A stretch of 58,788 nucleotides of DNA from Mesorhizobium ciceri WSM4083 (GCF_000519305.1 NZ_JAFG01000016.1:1-58788), one strand, 5' to 3'. Positions 1-11,900 are shown, counted from the first letter of the stretch. The notes: generated from the letters alone by a model not told the origin. Numbers and translations are program-made.

Positions 1-1230
<1,230 letters not shown>

Positions 1231-1234
<4 letters not shown>

Positions 1235-2232
1235 GGGTGCTGATCAAAGGGGCCGGCGTTGCCGGCCTCACCGCCGCCTTTGAGTTCGCCACACGCGGCG
1301 CGGCGGTGACAATTGTCGAGACAAGACATGCTCTCGGGGGCAATGCGTCGTGGCTCGCTGGCGGCATGCTGGCGCCTTGGTGCGAGCGTGAAAGCGCCGA
1401 GCAGCCGGTGCTCGATCTCGGACGCGATGCAGCCGACTGGTGGGATAGGGCAACGCCCGGCCAAGTGATACGGGCCGGAACGCTGGTCGTGGCCGCGCCG
1501 CGCGATGCGGGCGAACTCGACCGCTTTGCCAGCCGCACGTCGGGGCATCGCCGTGTCGATGATGGTGAAATCGGGTTATTGGGACCCGACCTCGCCGGCC
1601 GCTTCCGTCGCGGACTATTCTTCCCCGATGAGGCCCATCTCGATCCGCGCCAGGCGATGGCGGCACTTCATGACAGATTGGTGGCGATGGGCGTCGAATT
1701 CCGCTTCGGCGCCGATACCCGGCACATTTCCGGTTTCGATCGCCGGATCGACTGCACGGGGATGGCGGCGGAAGACGACGGACTGCGCGGGGTTCGGGGC
1801 GAGATGCTCATCCTTCGCACGCCGGATGTGTCGCTGTCGCGCCCGGTCCGGCTGCTTCACCCGCGCTTTCCGCTTTACGTGGTGCCGCGCACCGGCCACC
1901 GTTTCATGGTTGGCGCGACGATGATCGAGAGCCGGTCCTCGGGACCGGTGACGGCGCGTTCGATGATGGAGCTTTTGGGCGCGGCCTACGTTCTCCATCC
2001 GGCATTCGGCGAGGCTGGCGTCATCGAGACCGGCGCCGGTGTTCGCCCGGCCTTTTCCGACAATCTGCCGCGTGTCGAGGCACGCGGAAGGACCGTCGCG
2101 ATCAACGGCCTCTATCGCCATGGCTTTCTGCTCGCCCCTGCTATGGCGCGCCAGGCGGCCGACCTGGTTTTCAATCAAGACGGAACCAAGGAGCTTGCTC
2201 ATGAAATTGATGGTCAACGGCGAAGCGCATGA
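1231..2232 (+). CDS. thiO: glycine oxidase ThiO
   Basis: ThiO is an FAD-dependent oxidase that makes dehydroglycine from glycine for thiazole synthesis. The 333-residue protein opens with the FAD-binding dinucleotide fold (VLIKGAGVAGLTAAFEF, an acidic residue ending the second strand at about residue 30) and has the DAO-family C-terminal segment with GAGVRPAFSDNLPR and the INGLYRHGFLLAP signature. It starts at an ATG overlapping the thiC stop and its 3' end overlaps thiS by 32 bases, so translation is coupled through the operon. Length is slightly under that of other family members but nothing appears to be missing. The role is supported both by sequence and by position between thiC and thiS. 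Confidence 0.92.
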
Positions 2233-2398
2233 GATTGCGGCCACCACGCTGGCCGAGCTGCTTGCAGCGCTCGACTATGAAGGCGAATGGCTGGCGACGG
2301 CCGTCAACAGCGACCTCGTGCACCGGGCCAACCGGGCGGAGTTCCGGTTGAGCGACGGTGACCGGATCGAAATCCTTTCGCCCATGCAGGGAGGCTAG
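2201..2398 (+). CDS. thiS: sulfur carrier protein ThiS
   Basis: ThiS is the small ubiquitin-like protein whose C-terminal glycine carries sulfur as a thiocarboxylate to thiazole synthase ThiG. The 65-residue protein starts at ATG 2201, placed after aaggag at 2188-2193, and begins MKLMVNGE, the usual ThiS opening. It ends SPMQGG, with the required terminal Gly-Gly. A longer frame upstream (from 2039) is only read-through inside thiO and is not the gene. The start lies inside the end of thiO; thiG begins two bases after the stop. Confidence 0.93.
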   Translation: MKLMVNGEAHEIAATTLAELLAALDYEGEWLATAVNSDLVHRANRAEFRLSDGDRIEILSPMQGG

Positions 2399-2400
2399 AC

Positions 2401-3174
2401 ATGTTCGATCTTCTCGGAGCGGCACTGCCTTCGCGCCTGCTTCTCGGCACCGCCCAGTATCCTTCGCCGGCCATCCTCGCCGATGCGGTCAAGACGTCGG
2501 GTGCCTCGGTGGTGACGGTCTCGCTGCGCCGTGAAATGGCCGGCGGCTGGGGCGGCGAGAAATTCTGGTCGCTGGTCAACTCGCTGGGCGTGAGGATCTT
2601 GCCCAACACCGCCGGCTGTCACTCCGTGAAGGAAGCCGTCACGACCGCGAAGATGGCGCGCGAGGTCTTCGGCACGTCGTGGATCAAGCTCGAAGTGATC
2701 GGCAACCATGACACGCTACAGCCGGACGTGTTCGGCCTGGTCGAAGCTGCCTGCATCCTGTGCGAAGACGGTTTTACAGTGTTCCCGTATACCACTGACG
2801 ATCTCGTTGTCGCCGAGCGGCTGCTCGGCGCGGGCTGCAAGGTTCTGATGCCGTGGTGCGCGCCGATCGGCTCGGCTCTCGGGCCGGTCAACATCATGGC
2901 GCTGCGCTCGATGCGTGGGCATTTCCCCGATGTCCCACTGATTGTGGATGCAGGTCTTGGCAGGCCTTCGCATGCGGCGACCGTCATGGAACTCGGTTTT
3001 GACGCAGTCCTCCTGAACACGGCGGTCGCCAAGGCCGCTGATCCGGTCGGCATGGCGCGTGCGTTCGGTAAGGCGGTCGAGGCCGGTCGTGAGGCTTACA
3101 GCTCGGGAATGCTCGAACCGCGCGACATGGCCATCCCCTCAACTCCCGTCATCGGCATGGCAGCGTTTCGATGA
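2401..3174 (+). CDS. thiG: thiazole synthase ThiG
   Basis: ThiG condenses deoxyxylulose phosphate, dehydroglycine (from ThiO) and ThiS thiocarboxylate into the thiazole phosphate. The 257-residue TIM-barrel protein has the characteristic LLGTAQYPSP opening, the segment WIKLEVIG that holds the Schiff-base lysine at about residue 98, the phosphate-binding segment around PIGSALGP, and the late segment AGLGRPSHA followed by NTAVAKAADP. Length and motifs are normal and complete. It follows thiS with two bases between and overlaps thiE by four (ATGA), so it is part of one translationally coupled operon. Confidence 0.95.
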   Translation: MFDLLGAALPSRLLLGTAQYPSPAILADAVKTSGASVVTVSLRREMAGGWGGEKFWSLVNSLGVRILPNTAGCHSVKEAVTTAKMAREVFGTSWIKLEVIGNHDTLQPDVFGLVEAACILCEDGFTVFPYTTDDLVVAERLLGAGCKVLMPWCAPIGSALGPVNIMALRSMRGHFPDVPLIVDAGLGRPSHAATVMELGFDAVLLNTAVAKAADPVGMARAFGKAVEAGREAYSSGMLEPRDMAIPSTPVIGMAAFR

Positions 3175-3773
3175 GGCTCGACCCCCTCTATCTGATTGTC
3201 GATTCCAGCGCCTGGATCGAGCGTCTCGTGCCGCTCGGCGTCAAGCTGGTGCAATTGCGCATCAAGGATAAGGACGAGTTTTCGCTGCGCCAGGAGATCC
3301 GCGCTTCGAAGGCGATATGCGAACGCCACGGCTGCCAGCTCGTCGTCAACGATTACTGGCGGCTCGCCATCGAAGAAGGCTGCGACTTCGTCCATCTCGG
3401 CCAGGAAGACCTCGCACGGGCCGATGTAACAGCGATCCGGCGGGCGGGCATCAGACTGGGCCTCAGCACCCACGACGACACCGAGCTCAAAACCGCTCTT
3501 GCGGCTGAACCCGATTATGTGGCGCTCGGCCCTATCTACCCAACCGTTCTCAAGATCATGAAATGGCCCCCCCAGGGGCTCGACCGCATCGCTGTCTGGA
3601 AGCAGCGTGTCGGTACTCTTCCGCTCGTGGCCATCGGCGGGCTGACCGTCGAGCGCGCGACCGGCGTCTTCGCCCAGGCTCAGAGCGCCGCGGTCGTCAC
3701 CGACATCCTTGGGAACCCCCGTCCCGAGGTCCGTCTCCTCAAATGGCTGGCGGCGACGGCGCCGTGGCGATGA
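3171..3773 (+). CDS. thiE: thiamine-phosphate synthase ThiE
   Basis: ThiE joins hydroxymethylpyrimidine pyrophosphate and thiazole phosphate to give thiamine phosphate. The 200-residue barrel protein contains the family segments VQLRIKDKDE (diphosphate binding), VNDYWRLA, VHLGQEDL, GLSTHDD, ALGPIYPT and AIGGLTVERA in the expected order. The ATG overlaps the thiG stop and the TGA overlaps the thiD start. No defect is visible. Confidence 0.94.
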   Translation: MRLDPLYLIVDSSAWIERLVPLGVKLVQLRIKDKDEFSLRQEIRASKAICERHGCQLVVNDYWRLAIEEGCDFVHLGQEDLARADVTAIRRAGIRLGLSTHDDTELKTALAAEPDYVALGPIYPTVLKIMKWPPQGLDRIAVWKQRVGTLPLVAIGGLTVERATGVFAQAQSAAVVTDILGNPRPEVRLLKWLAATAPWR

Positions 3774-4528
3774 TGCCGCACGTTCTCATCGTCGCCGGCT
3801 CGGATTCGAGCGGCGGGGCTGGACTTGTTCGGGACATCGAGACGGTTTCCACGTTGGGGCTGCGCAGTTGTCTCGCCGTCACAGCCGTGACGGTTCAGAC
3901 GCATGTCGCTGTCGAGCACGTCCAACTTATGCCGCCGGAACTTGTCGCTACCCAGATGCGCGCCGCGTTCGATGCCAACCTTGTCGCGGCGGTCAAGATC
4001 GGCATGCTTGGGACGGCGGCGGCGATCGAGGCGGTCGGCGCTGTTTTGGCCAGCAACCGCCAAGTGCCTGTGGTGCTCGACCCGGTCCTGGCCTCGACCT
4101 CGGGAAGCTCGCTGCTGGCGGACGATGCCATCGATGCGCTGACTCGTGATCTGATGCCGATCTGCCGGCTCGTAACGCCCAACCTGGTCGAGCTGGCAAG
4201 GTTGACCGGATCGGCACCGGCCCCGGATGAAGAAGAGGCTTGGCGTCAAGCTGACGAATTGTCGAGAACGGTCAGGGCCGTGCTCGTCAAGGGCGGCCAT
4301 GCGCAAGGAACCCGTTGCATCGATGTGCTGTTGCAACCGAACCTCCCCGCGGTTCGGTTCGAGGCGCCCCGCTTGCCACGTGGGATGCGCGGTACTGGCT
4401 GCATGCTGTCCAGCGCAGTCGCCGCCTCGCTTGCTCTTGGAGCGTCGCTGGAAGCGAGCGTCAGCCGCGCCAAGCAGTATGTTTTCGATGCGCTTGCGAG
4501 TTCGAAGGACATCGAGCCGAAAAGCTGA
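3770..4528 (+). CDS. thiD: hydroxymethylpyrimidine (phosphate) kinase ThiD
   Basis: ThiD phosphorylates hydroxymethylpyrimidine and its monophosphate. The protein (252 residues from ATG 3770, or 251 from the adjacent ATG at 3773) starts MMPHVLIVAGSDSSGGAG, the ribokinase-like pyrimidine-binding opening, and has VKGGH and the anion-hole segment GMRGTGCMLSSA near the C-terminus. The frame is open from 3563, but the chosen start overlaps the thiE stop and is the only one that begins at the family N-terminus. It is the last gene of the thi operon; about 150 bases follow before the next gene. Confidence 0.92.
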   Translation: MMPHVLIVAGSDSSGGAGLVRDIETVSTLGLRSCLAVTAVTVQTHVAVEHVQLMPPELVATQMRAAFDANLVAAVKIGMLGTAAAIEAVGAVLASNRQVPVVLDPVLASTSGSSLLADDAIDALTRDLMPICRLVTPNLVELARLTGSAPAPDEEEAWRQADELSRTVRAVLVKGGHAQGTRCIDVLLQPNLPAVRFEAPRLPRGMRGTGCMLSSAVAASLALGASLEASVSRAKQYVFDALASSKDIEPKS

Positions 4529-4678
4529 TCAGACCCAATCTATCAAAGCTCCGGTCGAGTCTGGGAGGCGATCGCTTGGTCTACCCCCAGGACGTGAAAG
4601 GCCCTATCAGGGGTGGAATGCGGCATACACGGTCGCGCCCGCCTATGAACAACACGCCGCTTTGAGGAGGAAGCCGGG

Positions 4679-6154
4679 ATGCCTCTATGCCAACCGCTGA
4701 TGCGCCACCTGAAATCTCCCGACCTGTTCGGCGCTCTCGACCGCATGCCGGCACTTGCCACGCCAATTGGCGAGCAAACGTTCGAGGTCCTCAACCCATC
4801 GACCGGCGAATTGCTGGCAGAACTTCCAGATATGGGTGCTGAGGAGACGCGCGCAGCGATCGACAAAGCCTATATCGCGCAAGCTGCATGGGCGGCGTTG
4901 ACCGCCCGGGAGCGAAGCGACATGCTCTGGCTATGGCATCAGCTGATCGTCGATCACACCGATGATCTCGCAGCTATCCTCACCGCAGAGATGGGCAAGC
5001 CGCTTGCTGAAGCAAAATCGGAGGTAACGCATGCGGCCGCGTATCTGCAATGGTACGCTGAAGAGGCCAATCGCATCTATGGCGAGACGATCTCCCCGCC
5101 CTCGACCGACCGCCGCATGATCGTGATCAAGCAGCCGATCGGCGTCGTCGGCACAATCACGCCATGGAACTTCCCCGCGTCGATGGTGGCGCGCAAGATC
5201 TCGCCGGCGCTGGCGGCAGGCTGCACGATCGTGCTCAAGCCTGCTGAACAAACGCCGCTAGTGGCGGGAGCGATGTTCGCTCTCGCCCACCATGCTGGCT
5301 TTCCCGAAGGCGTCGTCAACCTGATCTATGCTTCGGAAGGCGATGCGGTCGGCCGTGAACTCTGCTCAAACTCGAAAGTCCGGAAGATCAGCTTCACCGG
5401 CTCAACCGAGGTCGGCCGACTCCTGATGCGCCAGTGCTCGGATCAGATCAAGAAGGTCGGCCTCGAGCTTGGCGGCAACGCCCCGTTCATCGTTTTCGAC
5501 GATGCCGATATCGATGCGGCCGTGGACGGCGCGATGCAGGCGAAATTTCGCAATGCCGGTCAGACATGCGTTTCCGCCAACCGCCTTTATGTCCAGTCGA
5601 ACGTCCACGATGAATTCGTCGAAAAATTCGTGGAGAAGGTCCGCCGCCTTTCGGTAGGGGACGGCTTCGATCCGGCCGTGGCTGTCGGACCACTGATCGA
5701 CAAGCGTGCACTTGCCAAGATCGAATCCCATATCGCCGATGCCATCGCAAAAGGCGGTACAGTTCAATGCGGAGGCGAACGCATCGGCAAGGAGGGTGCG
5801 TTCTTCCAGCCGACGGTGCTCACCCAGGTCTCCAGCGAGATGACAGTGGCGCACGAAGAGACATTCGGGCCGTTGGCTCCGGTCATCCGCTTCGATGATG
5901 CGGATCAGGTCGTCTATCAAGCTAACGACACGATCTACGGGCTTGCCGCCTATTTTTATGCGTCCAACCTCAAGCGCGTCTGGCGTGTGGCGGAAGCCTT
6001 GGAGTACGGCATGGTGGGCATAAACACCGGACGCATGTCCTCCGAAGCAGCCCCCTTTGGCGGCGTGAAGCAGTCCGGTATCGGGCGCGAGGGGTCTCGG
6101 CACGGGCTGGAGGATTATCTTGAAATGAAATATCTCTGCATGGGCGGGATCTGA
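4679..6154 (+). CDS. gabD: NAD(P)-dependent succinate-semialdehyde dehydrogenase-like aldehyde dehydrogenase
   Basis: This 491-residue aldehyde dehydrogenase has the full catalytic set: the Asn motif TPWNFPASM, the NAD-binding FTGSTEVGR, the general base in LELGGNAPF, and the catalytic cysteine in GNAGQTCVSANRLYV. Gly-Asn-Ala after ELGG and the GQTCV context are typical of GabD-type succinate-semialdehyde dehydrogenases, which finish GABA degradation to succinate. The start is preceded by gaggagg at 4664-4670. It stands alone downstream of thiD in the same direction, with no transaminase next to it. The enzyme class is certain; the exact aldehyde is inferred. Confidence 0.82.
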   Translation: MPLCQPLMRHLKSPDLFGALDRMPALATPIGEQTFEVLNPSTGELLAELPDMGAEETRAAIDKAYIAQAAWAALTARERSDMLWLWHQLIVDHTDDLAAILTAEMGKPLAEAKSEVTHAAAYLQWYAEEANRIYGETISPPSTDRRMIVIKQPIGVVGTITPWNFPASMVARKISPALAAGCTIVLKPAEQTPLVAGAMFALAHHAGFPEGVVNLIYASEGDAVGRELCSNSKVRKISFTGSTEVGRLLMRQCSDQIKKVGLELGGNAPFIVFDDADIDAAVDGAMQAKFRNAGQTCVSANRLYVQSNVHDEFVEKFVEKVRRLSVGDGFDPAVAVGPLIDKRALAKIESHIADAIAKGGTVQCGGERIGKEGAFFQPTVLTQVSSEMTVAHEETFGPLAPVIRFDDADQVVYQANDTIYGLAAYFYASNLKRVWRVAEALEYGMVGINTGRMSSEAAPFGGVKQSGIGREGSRHGLEDYLEMKYLCMGGI

Positions 6155-6589
6155 TTCCATGGAAGGGCTGTCGGCGACAGGGGTTTGGTAGTGCTCCAGA
6201 TTACGACGCGCCCTTTTCCGCGATGTTGCCGAGGAGCATTTCTGTTCAGTAGCTGGCGCTGGTCTGCGGCGGCGGACCGTTCAATCTGAACCGCCTCCTA
6301 CAGGCTATCGATCCAACTCTGCTGCACCGCGCCTACGACCACGCGCAAATTGGCCAGGCTTCCGATTTTCCGCCTCGAGGGAGAGAAGGATGGCACCAGG
6401 CATGCCGCCCAGAGTCCGCCCATTCCGGTGCAACATCCGGCGCCTTCATAGCAGGGCTGCATTGGCTCGAAGAGCAGGTATTGATGCGCGAGCCAAATTG
6501 CTCGTCACAACTGCTGTTCTCCGCCTCTGCTAGGAGCTGAATCCCATTCCGCCGCTCTTGCAGATCCGCTATTTGAACCCACCTAGTTC
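6155..6589. other. 435-base stretch with no recognisable gene
   Basis: Several short frames run through this stretch on both strands but none has a convincing start, codon pattern or family match. It separates the plus-strand thi/gabD block from the minus-strand block that follows. Confidence 0.5.
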
Positions 6590-6838
6590 TCAATCGCCGC
6601 GCAAAATCTTCGCTTCGAGCGCGGCCGCGACGAAAGCCCGCCGAGCAGCTGGTGGGTGAGCCTCACCACGCAATACCTGTAGACAGGCGTCCATCGCTGC
6701 GTTGCGTTTCTTGGTCTGAGAACGGAGATCCCGCATCAAGATCGTTGCCGCGTCATTGACATCGAGCACAATGCGCTCCGAGCCGTGGCGGCTGACCTGA
6801 ACAACAACTGGTCTCTCAAATCTGCTCAAGCCCCTCAT
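6590..6838 (-). CDS. DUF982 family protein
   Basis: This small protein of about 82 residues shows the DUF982 pattern common in rhizobia: a strand ending in VVVQVSRHGSER, a central helix region, then ACLQVLRGE followed by ARRAFVAAALEAKI at the C-terminus. The start is placed at ATG 6838, which has a G-rich stretch upstream; an alternative start at 6871 is possible. DUF982 proteins have no known function and often occur in several copies on rhizobial accessory DNA. A second copy lies about 160 bases away on the same strand. Confidence 0.6.
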   Translation of the reverse strand: MRGLSRFERPVVVQVSRHGSERIVLDVNDAATILMRDLRSQTKKRNAAMDACLQVLRGEAHPPAARRAFVAAALEAKILRGD

Positions 6839-7001
6839 CACGCCCCCGCTACCTGCCCTGACAGGTCGCACTTCACCTCAGCCGAAATTCGGCTGCGTCC
6901 CCGCGGCTGAACTTGATCGCTGACGTCCAGGCGATCCCTGGCCAGTTGTGCAGTCTCGACAGTGTTGCCCTGCGCCAGTGTTACACAATTCGTGGAAGTG
7001 T

Positions 7002-7304
7002 CTACGCCTGCACTTTTCCGCTGCCCGCCTTACACGCGGCGATCCACTGCATAGCGGAGGTTGGATCCTCCAATATGGCGGCTCGCTTCGCAAAGCCGAC
7101 AAAGGCGTTGCAGGCAGCGCCTACAAATGTGCGCCCACTATATGCGTCGTAACACGCCCTAAGAGCGGTCTCGTGGGTCGAATCTCTGCGACCTTCGGGC
7201 CATTCATTGAGGAAATCGATAGCGTCCTCGAGGCCGGCAATTTCTTGGACGATATAGGCCGACCGCTTCACGAAAATGGGGCTGCTGAAAACCTCTGCGT
7301 TCAT
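7002..7304 (-). CDS. DUF982 family protein, second copy
   Basis: The 100-residue protein starts at ATG 7304 after a good ribosome-binding site (gggagga on the minus strand). The DUF982 landmarks are present: an aromatic-Pro pair in FLNEWPEGRR, then ALRACYDAYSGR, and the C-terminal segment NAFVGFAKRAAILED. It is more complete than its neighbour at 6590-6838 and the two are divergent paralogues. Function unknown. Confidence 0.65.
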   Translation of the reverse strand: MNAEVFSSPIFVKRSAYIVQEIAGLEDAIDFLNEWPEGRRDSTHETALRACYDAYSGRTFVGAACNAFVGFAKRAAILEDPTSAMQWIAACKAGSGKVQA

Positions 7305-7523
7305 TCGTTCCTCCCAACATGCTCAACAGCCAATTGCGCGAGCCGGACCGCTTCGGCGCCTCACGACATTGCAGATTGTGCTGCCAGGGCGATGATGATT
7401 CAAGTGAAGACAAGATGCGTTGTCTCCATCCTCGAAAGCAATTCGATCGCGCAGGATGACCCAGCGTTTGTTGCGCTTCAGCAGCCACAAACCTGGCGAA
7501 AAAGCCGTCATCTGCCGGCATGG

Positions 7524-8120
7524 TCAGAGTGCTCGTCGGTAGGTCCACAGCTGTGCAGGCGGAATGTTGCGGATGACGAAATCATAGTGAGAAACGATAT
7601 AGCGATCGGGCATTTTGGTCACTGGTGACAAAGGGCCGTAGGTGATTTGCATCACGGGTCTGCCGACAGGAATGCGCGCCAGCAAGTCCTCGAGCAAGGC
7701 AATGCGCTGCTCCATCGGAAAGCTCAGCAGCGGCAACGCACTTACCACACAATCGAACTTGTCCCCGCACCGCTCTCCCAGGACCTCACTCAAGGCAAAG
7801 GCATCGCCCAATCGAAAATCCACGCCCGGAAAGCGGCGCGTCAGGCCATCGTAAAAATCCTTGGAATATTCGATCGAAACCAGCTGCTGCGGCTTGATGC
7901 CTTTCTCCAGGATGGCCCTGGTGATCACGCCGGTTCCGGCACCGAGCTCAAGAACTGGCATACCGGACGCCGGATTGACAACACTTGCCATGCGGCGCGC
8001 GGCATGGACAGATGTTGGCATGAGCGCGCCAATCCTTTTCTTGTCCTTTTGCCAGGCCTTGAGGAAACTCACCTCTTCTTCGAACTTCCTGCCAAGGCGT
8101 TGCTTCAACCGAAGAACCAT
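7524..8120 (-). CDS. pmtA: phosphatidylethanolamine N-methyltransferase PmtA
   Basis: PmtA methylates phosphatidylethanolamine towards phosphatidylcholine, a lipid that rhizobia need for symbiosis. The 198-residue protein has the SAM-binding motif VLELGAGTGVITRAI at about residue 60, the acidic end of strand 2 (SIEYS) and the post-motif region CVVSALPLLSFP typical of the short rhizobial PmtA family. The start is set at ATG 8120, five bases after AGGGAG; a GTG two codons earlier would overlap that site. Part of this gene and its upstream region recur as a broken copy near 19196-19450. Accessory copies of pmtA beside a chromosomal one are known in mesorhizobia. Confidence 0.85.
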   Translation of the reverse strand: MVLRLKQRLGRKFEEEVSFLKAWQKDKKRIGALMPTSVHAARRMASVVNPASGMPVLELGAGTGVITRAILEKGIKPQQLVSIEYSKDFYDGLTRRFPGVDFRLGDAFALSEVLGERCGDKFDCVVSALPLLSFPMEQRIALLEDLLARIPVGRPVMQITYGPLSPVTKMPDRYIVSHYDFVIRNIPPAQLWTYRRAL

Positions 8121-8973
8121 ATTCACTCCCTGCTACGGCTGTCTGTCGGGCCAGTTTGGCGACGCATGTTTTCCAGGTTTGCGACATTGGCTGATTACGA
8201 AAAATCTCCTTGTGAGAACAGCGATTTTCGCGCGGCGTTTCGTCCCTGACGGATTACATGCTGGACGACGGCGCCGGATCGCCACAACTGCATCCCTGCA
8301 TTCGAGCTTCACTACCTCCAATTTAGTTGACAAGAGTACGAGCCCATCGGTACTTCCTTCGCGGTTTGTAGCGTCGCGCGCCCAGGCGATTGCATGATTG
8401 ATTCTCACCTTGCGCTCGGTGCGATCTATCTATCTTCAAACACCTAGAACGCCTGAGCGGCCGATCCGCGGTCCAGCCGATGAAGGTCAAGGCGGTTGGT
8501 ACCTCCATAGTGTCGTCCCGCGGTCGGTCCGGACAAGCTATCCAGACAACACTGTTTCGGCATGCCAACTCCGGGCGCAGCGGCACGCTTACTGCAGGTG
8601 AAGCAACGTGGGGCGGATTTTTGTTCCATTTCGAATTGTTCTTTGGATTCCGTTTGGCGCTACACCCCAGAAATCGGCTCAAGCAGATGACTCGTTCACC
8701 GTTCTACCATTGCCCTGAACGGTGTAACACCACATCTCTGATTGAGGGGAAGACCATGCTTTTTCGTAACATCATCGCTGCACCAGGCATCTGCCTGTCC
8801 ATGGCGCTCTGGCTTCGCGGCCGCCCTGGTGGAGGCACCGCCCAGGCAGAGCGCACTTGGGCCGCTGGAATCGAGGCAGCGCCGAGTTCTATGCCATCAA
8901 CAACGCTCGGTCGCTTGCCGACACAGGGGCGGCTCTGCGGACATGGCTTGCCGAACGGGAATGACGCCGGTGG
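8121..8973. other. 850-base intergenic stretch between pmtA and the PKS gene
   Basis: The first 180 bases (8121-8300) are similar to 19289-19450, the upstream region of the broken pmtA copy, so this part probably carries the pmtA promoter. The rest holds no convincing gene. A frame from ATG 8757 has a good ribosome-binding site and a hydrophobic start, but it runs antisense into the polyketide synthase gene and resembles no protein I know. Confidence 0.5.
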
Positions 8974-11900
8974 TCAGGCCAAGCCATCTGCGGCCAACCG
9001 CTGGACGACTGGCTCGAGGTCTTCGACTGCAATGCGCGTAAGGAGTTCGATCTGGTGTTCCATGAAAAAGTGACCGCCAGCGCAAAAATGCGCCTTGAAC
9101 TGCTTCGTGGTATGCTCTTTCCAGCCGATAATGTGGTCGCCCGTAACATACGGGTCGATGCGGCCTCCCATCGCTGTGATTGGGGCGTCGAGCGGAGGAT
9201 GGGAACGGTAGCGATACGCGTTGTTGCTCTCGTAGTCCGCTCGGATAATCGGAAGCATCATCGCGCGCATTTCGGGATCTTCGAACAGCGCCTTGTTGTT
9301 GGCGAAATTTACCGCCTTTAGCATCTCGACGAACTCGCTCTCGTCGAGTTCGTGTTCGGATTTGCCGGTCCCGTGATTGAACTGCTGGACGTCGATGGCG
9401 AACTGGTCGTCATTGTAAATCTGTGGCGAGCGACCACCGGCCACGAAGAAGTGTTCCGGCTCTAGCCCGTGATCGCGGCGCACCCGCTGGGCAACCTCGA
9501 AAGCCTGGACGCCGCCATAGCAAAACCCGATAAAGGCGAAGGGTTTTTCCTTAAGGAAGGGCAGCATCTGCGGAACGATGCCGTCGACCATGTCCTCCAT
9601 CCGCATCCAGAAGTTCTCTTCCAGGCGCGCGCTGCGGCCTGGCATCTGCAGGATGCCCAACTCTATGTGATCCGGCATCCTGTCGATCCAGTGCTGGAAT
9701 ACGAGCGGGCCGCCGCCGGCATAGGGAAAGCAGATCAGACGGATCGGCGCGTCGGGCTTGGGACGTGGAATGAGCACCGCACTCTTGTCGTAGTTCTGGG
9801 CGCTGGAGGCGATGACCGGCGCGGTCGGTCCTGTCTCGTCATCCGCAACGCCCCCGAGAGCGGCGGTCACCTGCGTCTGAGTGTCGGCCGCGATCTCCGC
9901 AATTGAGGCACCCATCACGAGCTTCTGGAGCGAAACCTTGATGCCGGTTTTGGCGAGATCGTTGCGGAATTCAATTGTAGCCAAGGAGTCGAATCCTATT
10001 CGGTTGAGTGCTTCGCCCATCGGCAGGCTGTCCGGATCGGCGATGCCGAGCACACGGGCGACTTCTCCGCGCAGGAAGCTTTCGATCGCCTGACCGCGTT
10101 CGCTCGGCGCGACCGAGCCGAAGCGCCGAGCAAGTGGATCTGTCGCCTCGTCGTTGGCCGCCTGCGGATTCTTCAACACATTCGACACAGACGTGAGCCA
10201 AGCCGGCGCCTCTCCGTACTGCTTCTTGGCGAAACGTCGCCACAGGATCGGCGCTGCGGTGAGCGTGCCGGTTGAGGCGAACAGGCCCTCCAGCCGCTCG
10301 AGCGCCTCCCGGTTCTGAATCGCGAGCAGGCCGAAATCGCTCAGGCGCCTGCGCAGGCGCTCGTCGAGTCCGGAAGCCATCCCAGTTTCCGCCCACGGAC
10401 CCCACTCGATGCTGACACCTGGCAGACCCTCGGCGTTGCGCCCCTCGACGATGCGGTTCATGGCGGCATTGGCCGCCACGTAAGCTGCTTGGCCTTTCAT
10501 ACCGAGAAGCGCGCTAACCGAGGAGAAGCAGACGAAGAAGTCGGGTGAGAAGCGACGGCTCGCATTGTCGAGAACGAGCGTACCCTGAAGCTTGGCGCGG
10601 AGTGCGCGTTCGAGTTCGCTCGCCTCCTCGATGGATCCGAGCGTGGCGTCCTGAACAATGCCGGCGGTGTGGATGATCCCGCCGAGTTGATGGCCCGCTT
10701 CCGAGAGATCGCCCAGGATTCGCTCGACTCCGACCTGGTCGGCGATGTCAACCGCATGCGCCGCGATCTCAGCGCCTGAACGGCGTAGGGCTTCGAGCCG
10801 TTCCTGTTTGGCGCCGTCCGCGACGTCCCTGTTGAGAAGCACGAGGCGGCGCGCACCGCGAGTGATCAGCCGTTCGGCCACTAGCGAGCCAAGAGCGCCA
10901 AGCCCGCCGGTAACAAGATAGGTCTTCTGCGGATCGACCGCGCAATGGCCCAAACCGCCGCTTTCACCGAGGCGCAGGACGTAGCGTTCCTCGCCGCGCA
11001 CAGCGTAGGCGGCTTCCGACCCAGAGCCACCGACGAGAATGCCGGTCGCGACCGCGATCTCTGCGTCGCTCGGCTCCGCCCCGAGATCGATGTCACCGCC
11101 CCACAGATCGGGATGTTCGCTCGCGAGCACCATCGCCATGCCATGCAGTGAGGCGCTGACCAGTGAGGCTGGACGAGCGGCGTCCGGAATTGGCGTGTCT
11201 GTTTGCGGCACGGCGCGGCCGGACTGGCCGACGACCCAAATCTTCGCCTTCGCTAGATTGCTATGATTGGCGGCTGCCTGAACCGTCTGGACGAACTGCA
11301 TGAGGGCGGCGGCGTGGCTGTGCGCCGCCTCGCCGATTTGTCCACTTGACGCGCCTTCCGCGCTTTCAGGGGTGACGATGATCCCCGCGACACACTCGTC
11401 GAGCACACCGCCACATAGACCTGTTTCGACATTCGAAAGAACGACCGCTGTCTGTTTGGACCCTTCGCGCTTCGCCTCCATAGCCTGAGCCAAACGTCCG
11501 GCGAGACCGAGGGCATTGCCCAGGATAATCCACAGGGCCTTGTCTTTCGGAAGTTGCGGCGCCGACTGCTTTTCCACGTGCCATTCGCGGCGGCAGTGCC
11601 ATGCCAGCCGGTCGCTCGCTTTCGTATCGATCCAGTGATGCCGACGCTCGAAGGGATAGAGCGGAAGATCGACGAGCCGGCGTTCATTATCCGGCAGATC
11701 GGTGAGTGTATCGATCGGAAGGCCGGCGACGAAAAGGCGGCCCGCCGTCTCGGCGAGAACCTCTTCGTCATTGCGGGTGCGATTGAGGCTCGAGACGAAT
11801 TGCGAGGGCGAGGCAACCCCATCCAGAGCCGCCTGCGCCATCGGAGTGAGGACCGGGTGCGGCCCGATTTCGAGGAAGAGATTCGCCCCGATTGCTTGCG

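Noticed and set aside
3563..3769. longer ThiD with start at 3563
   Set aside because: The extra residues are a shadow of thiE; the family N-terminus and operon overlap fix the start at 3770.
8757..9073. small plus-strand gene with hydrophobic start
   Set aside because: It runs antisense into the conserved thioesterase region of the polyketide synthase and matches nothing.
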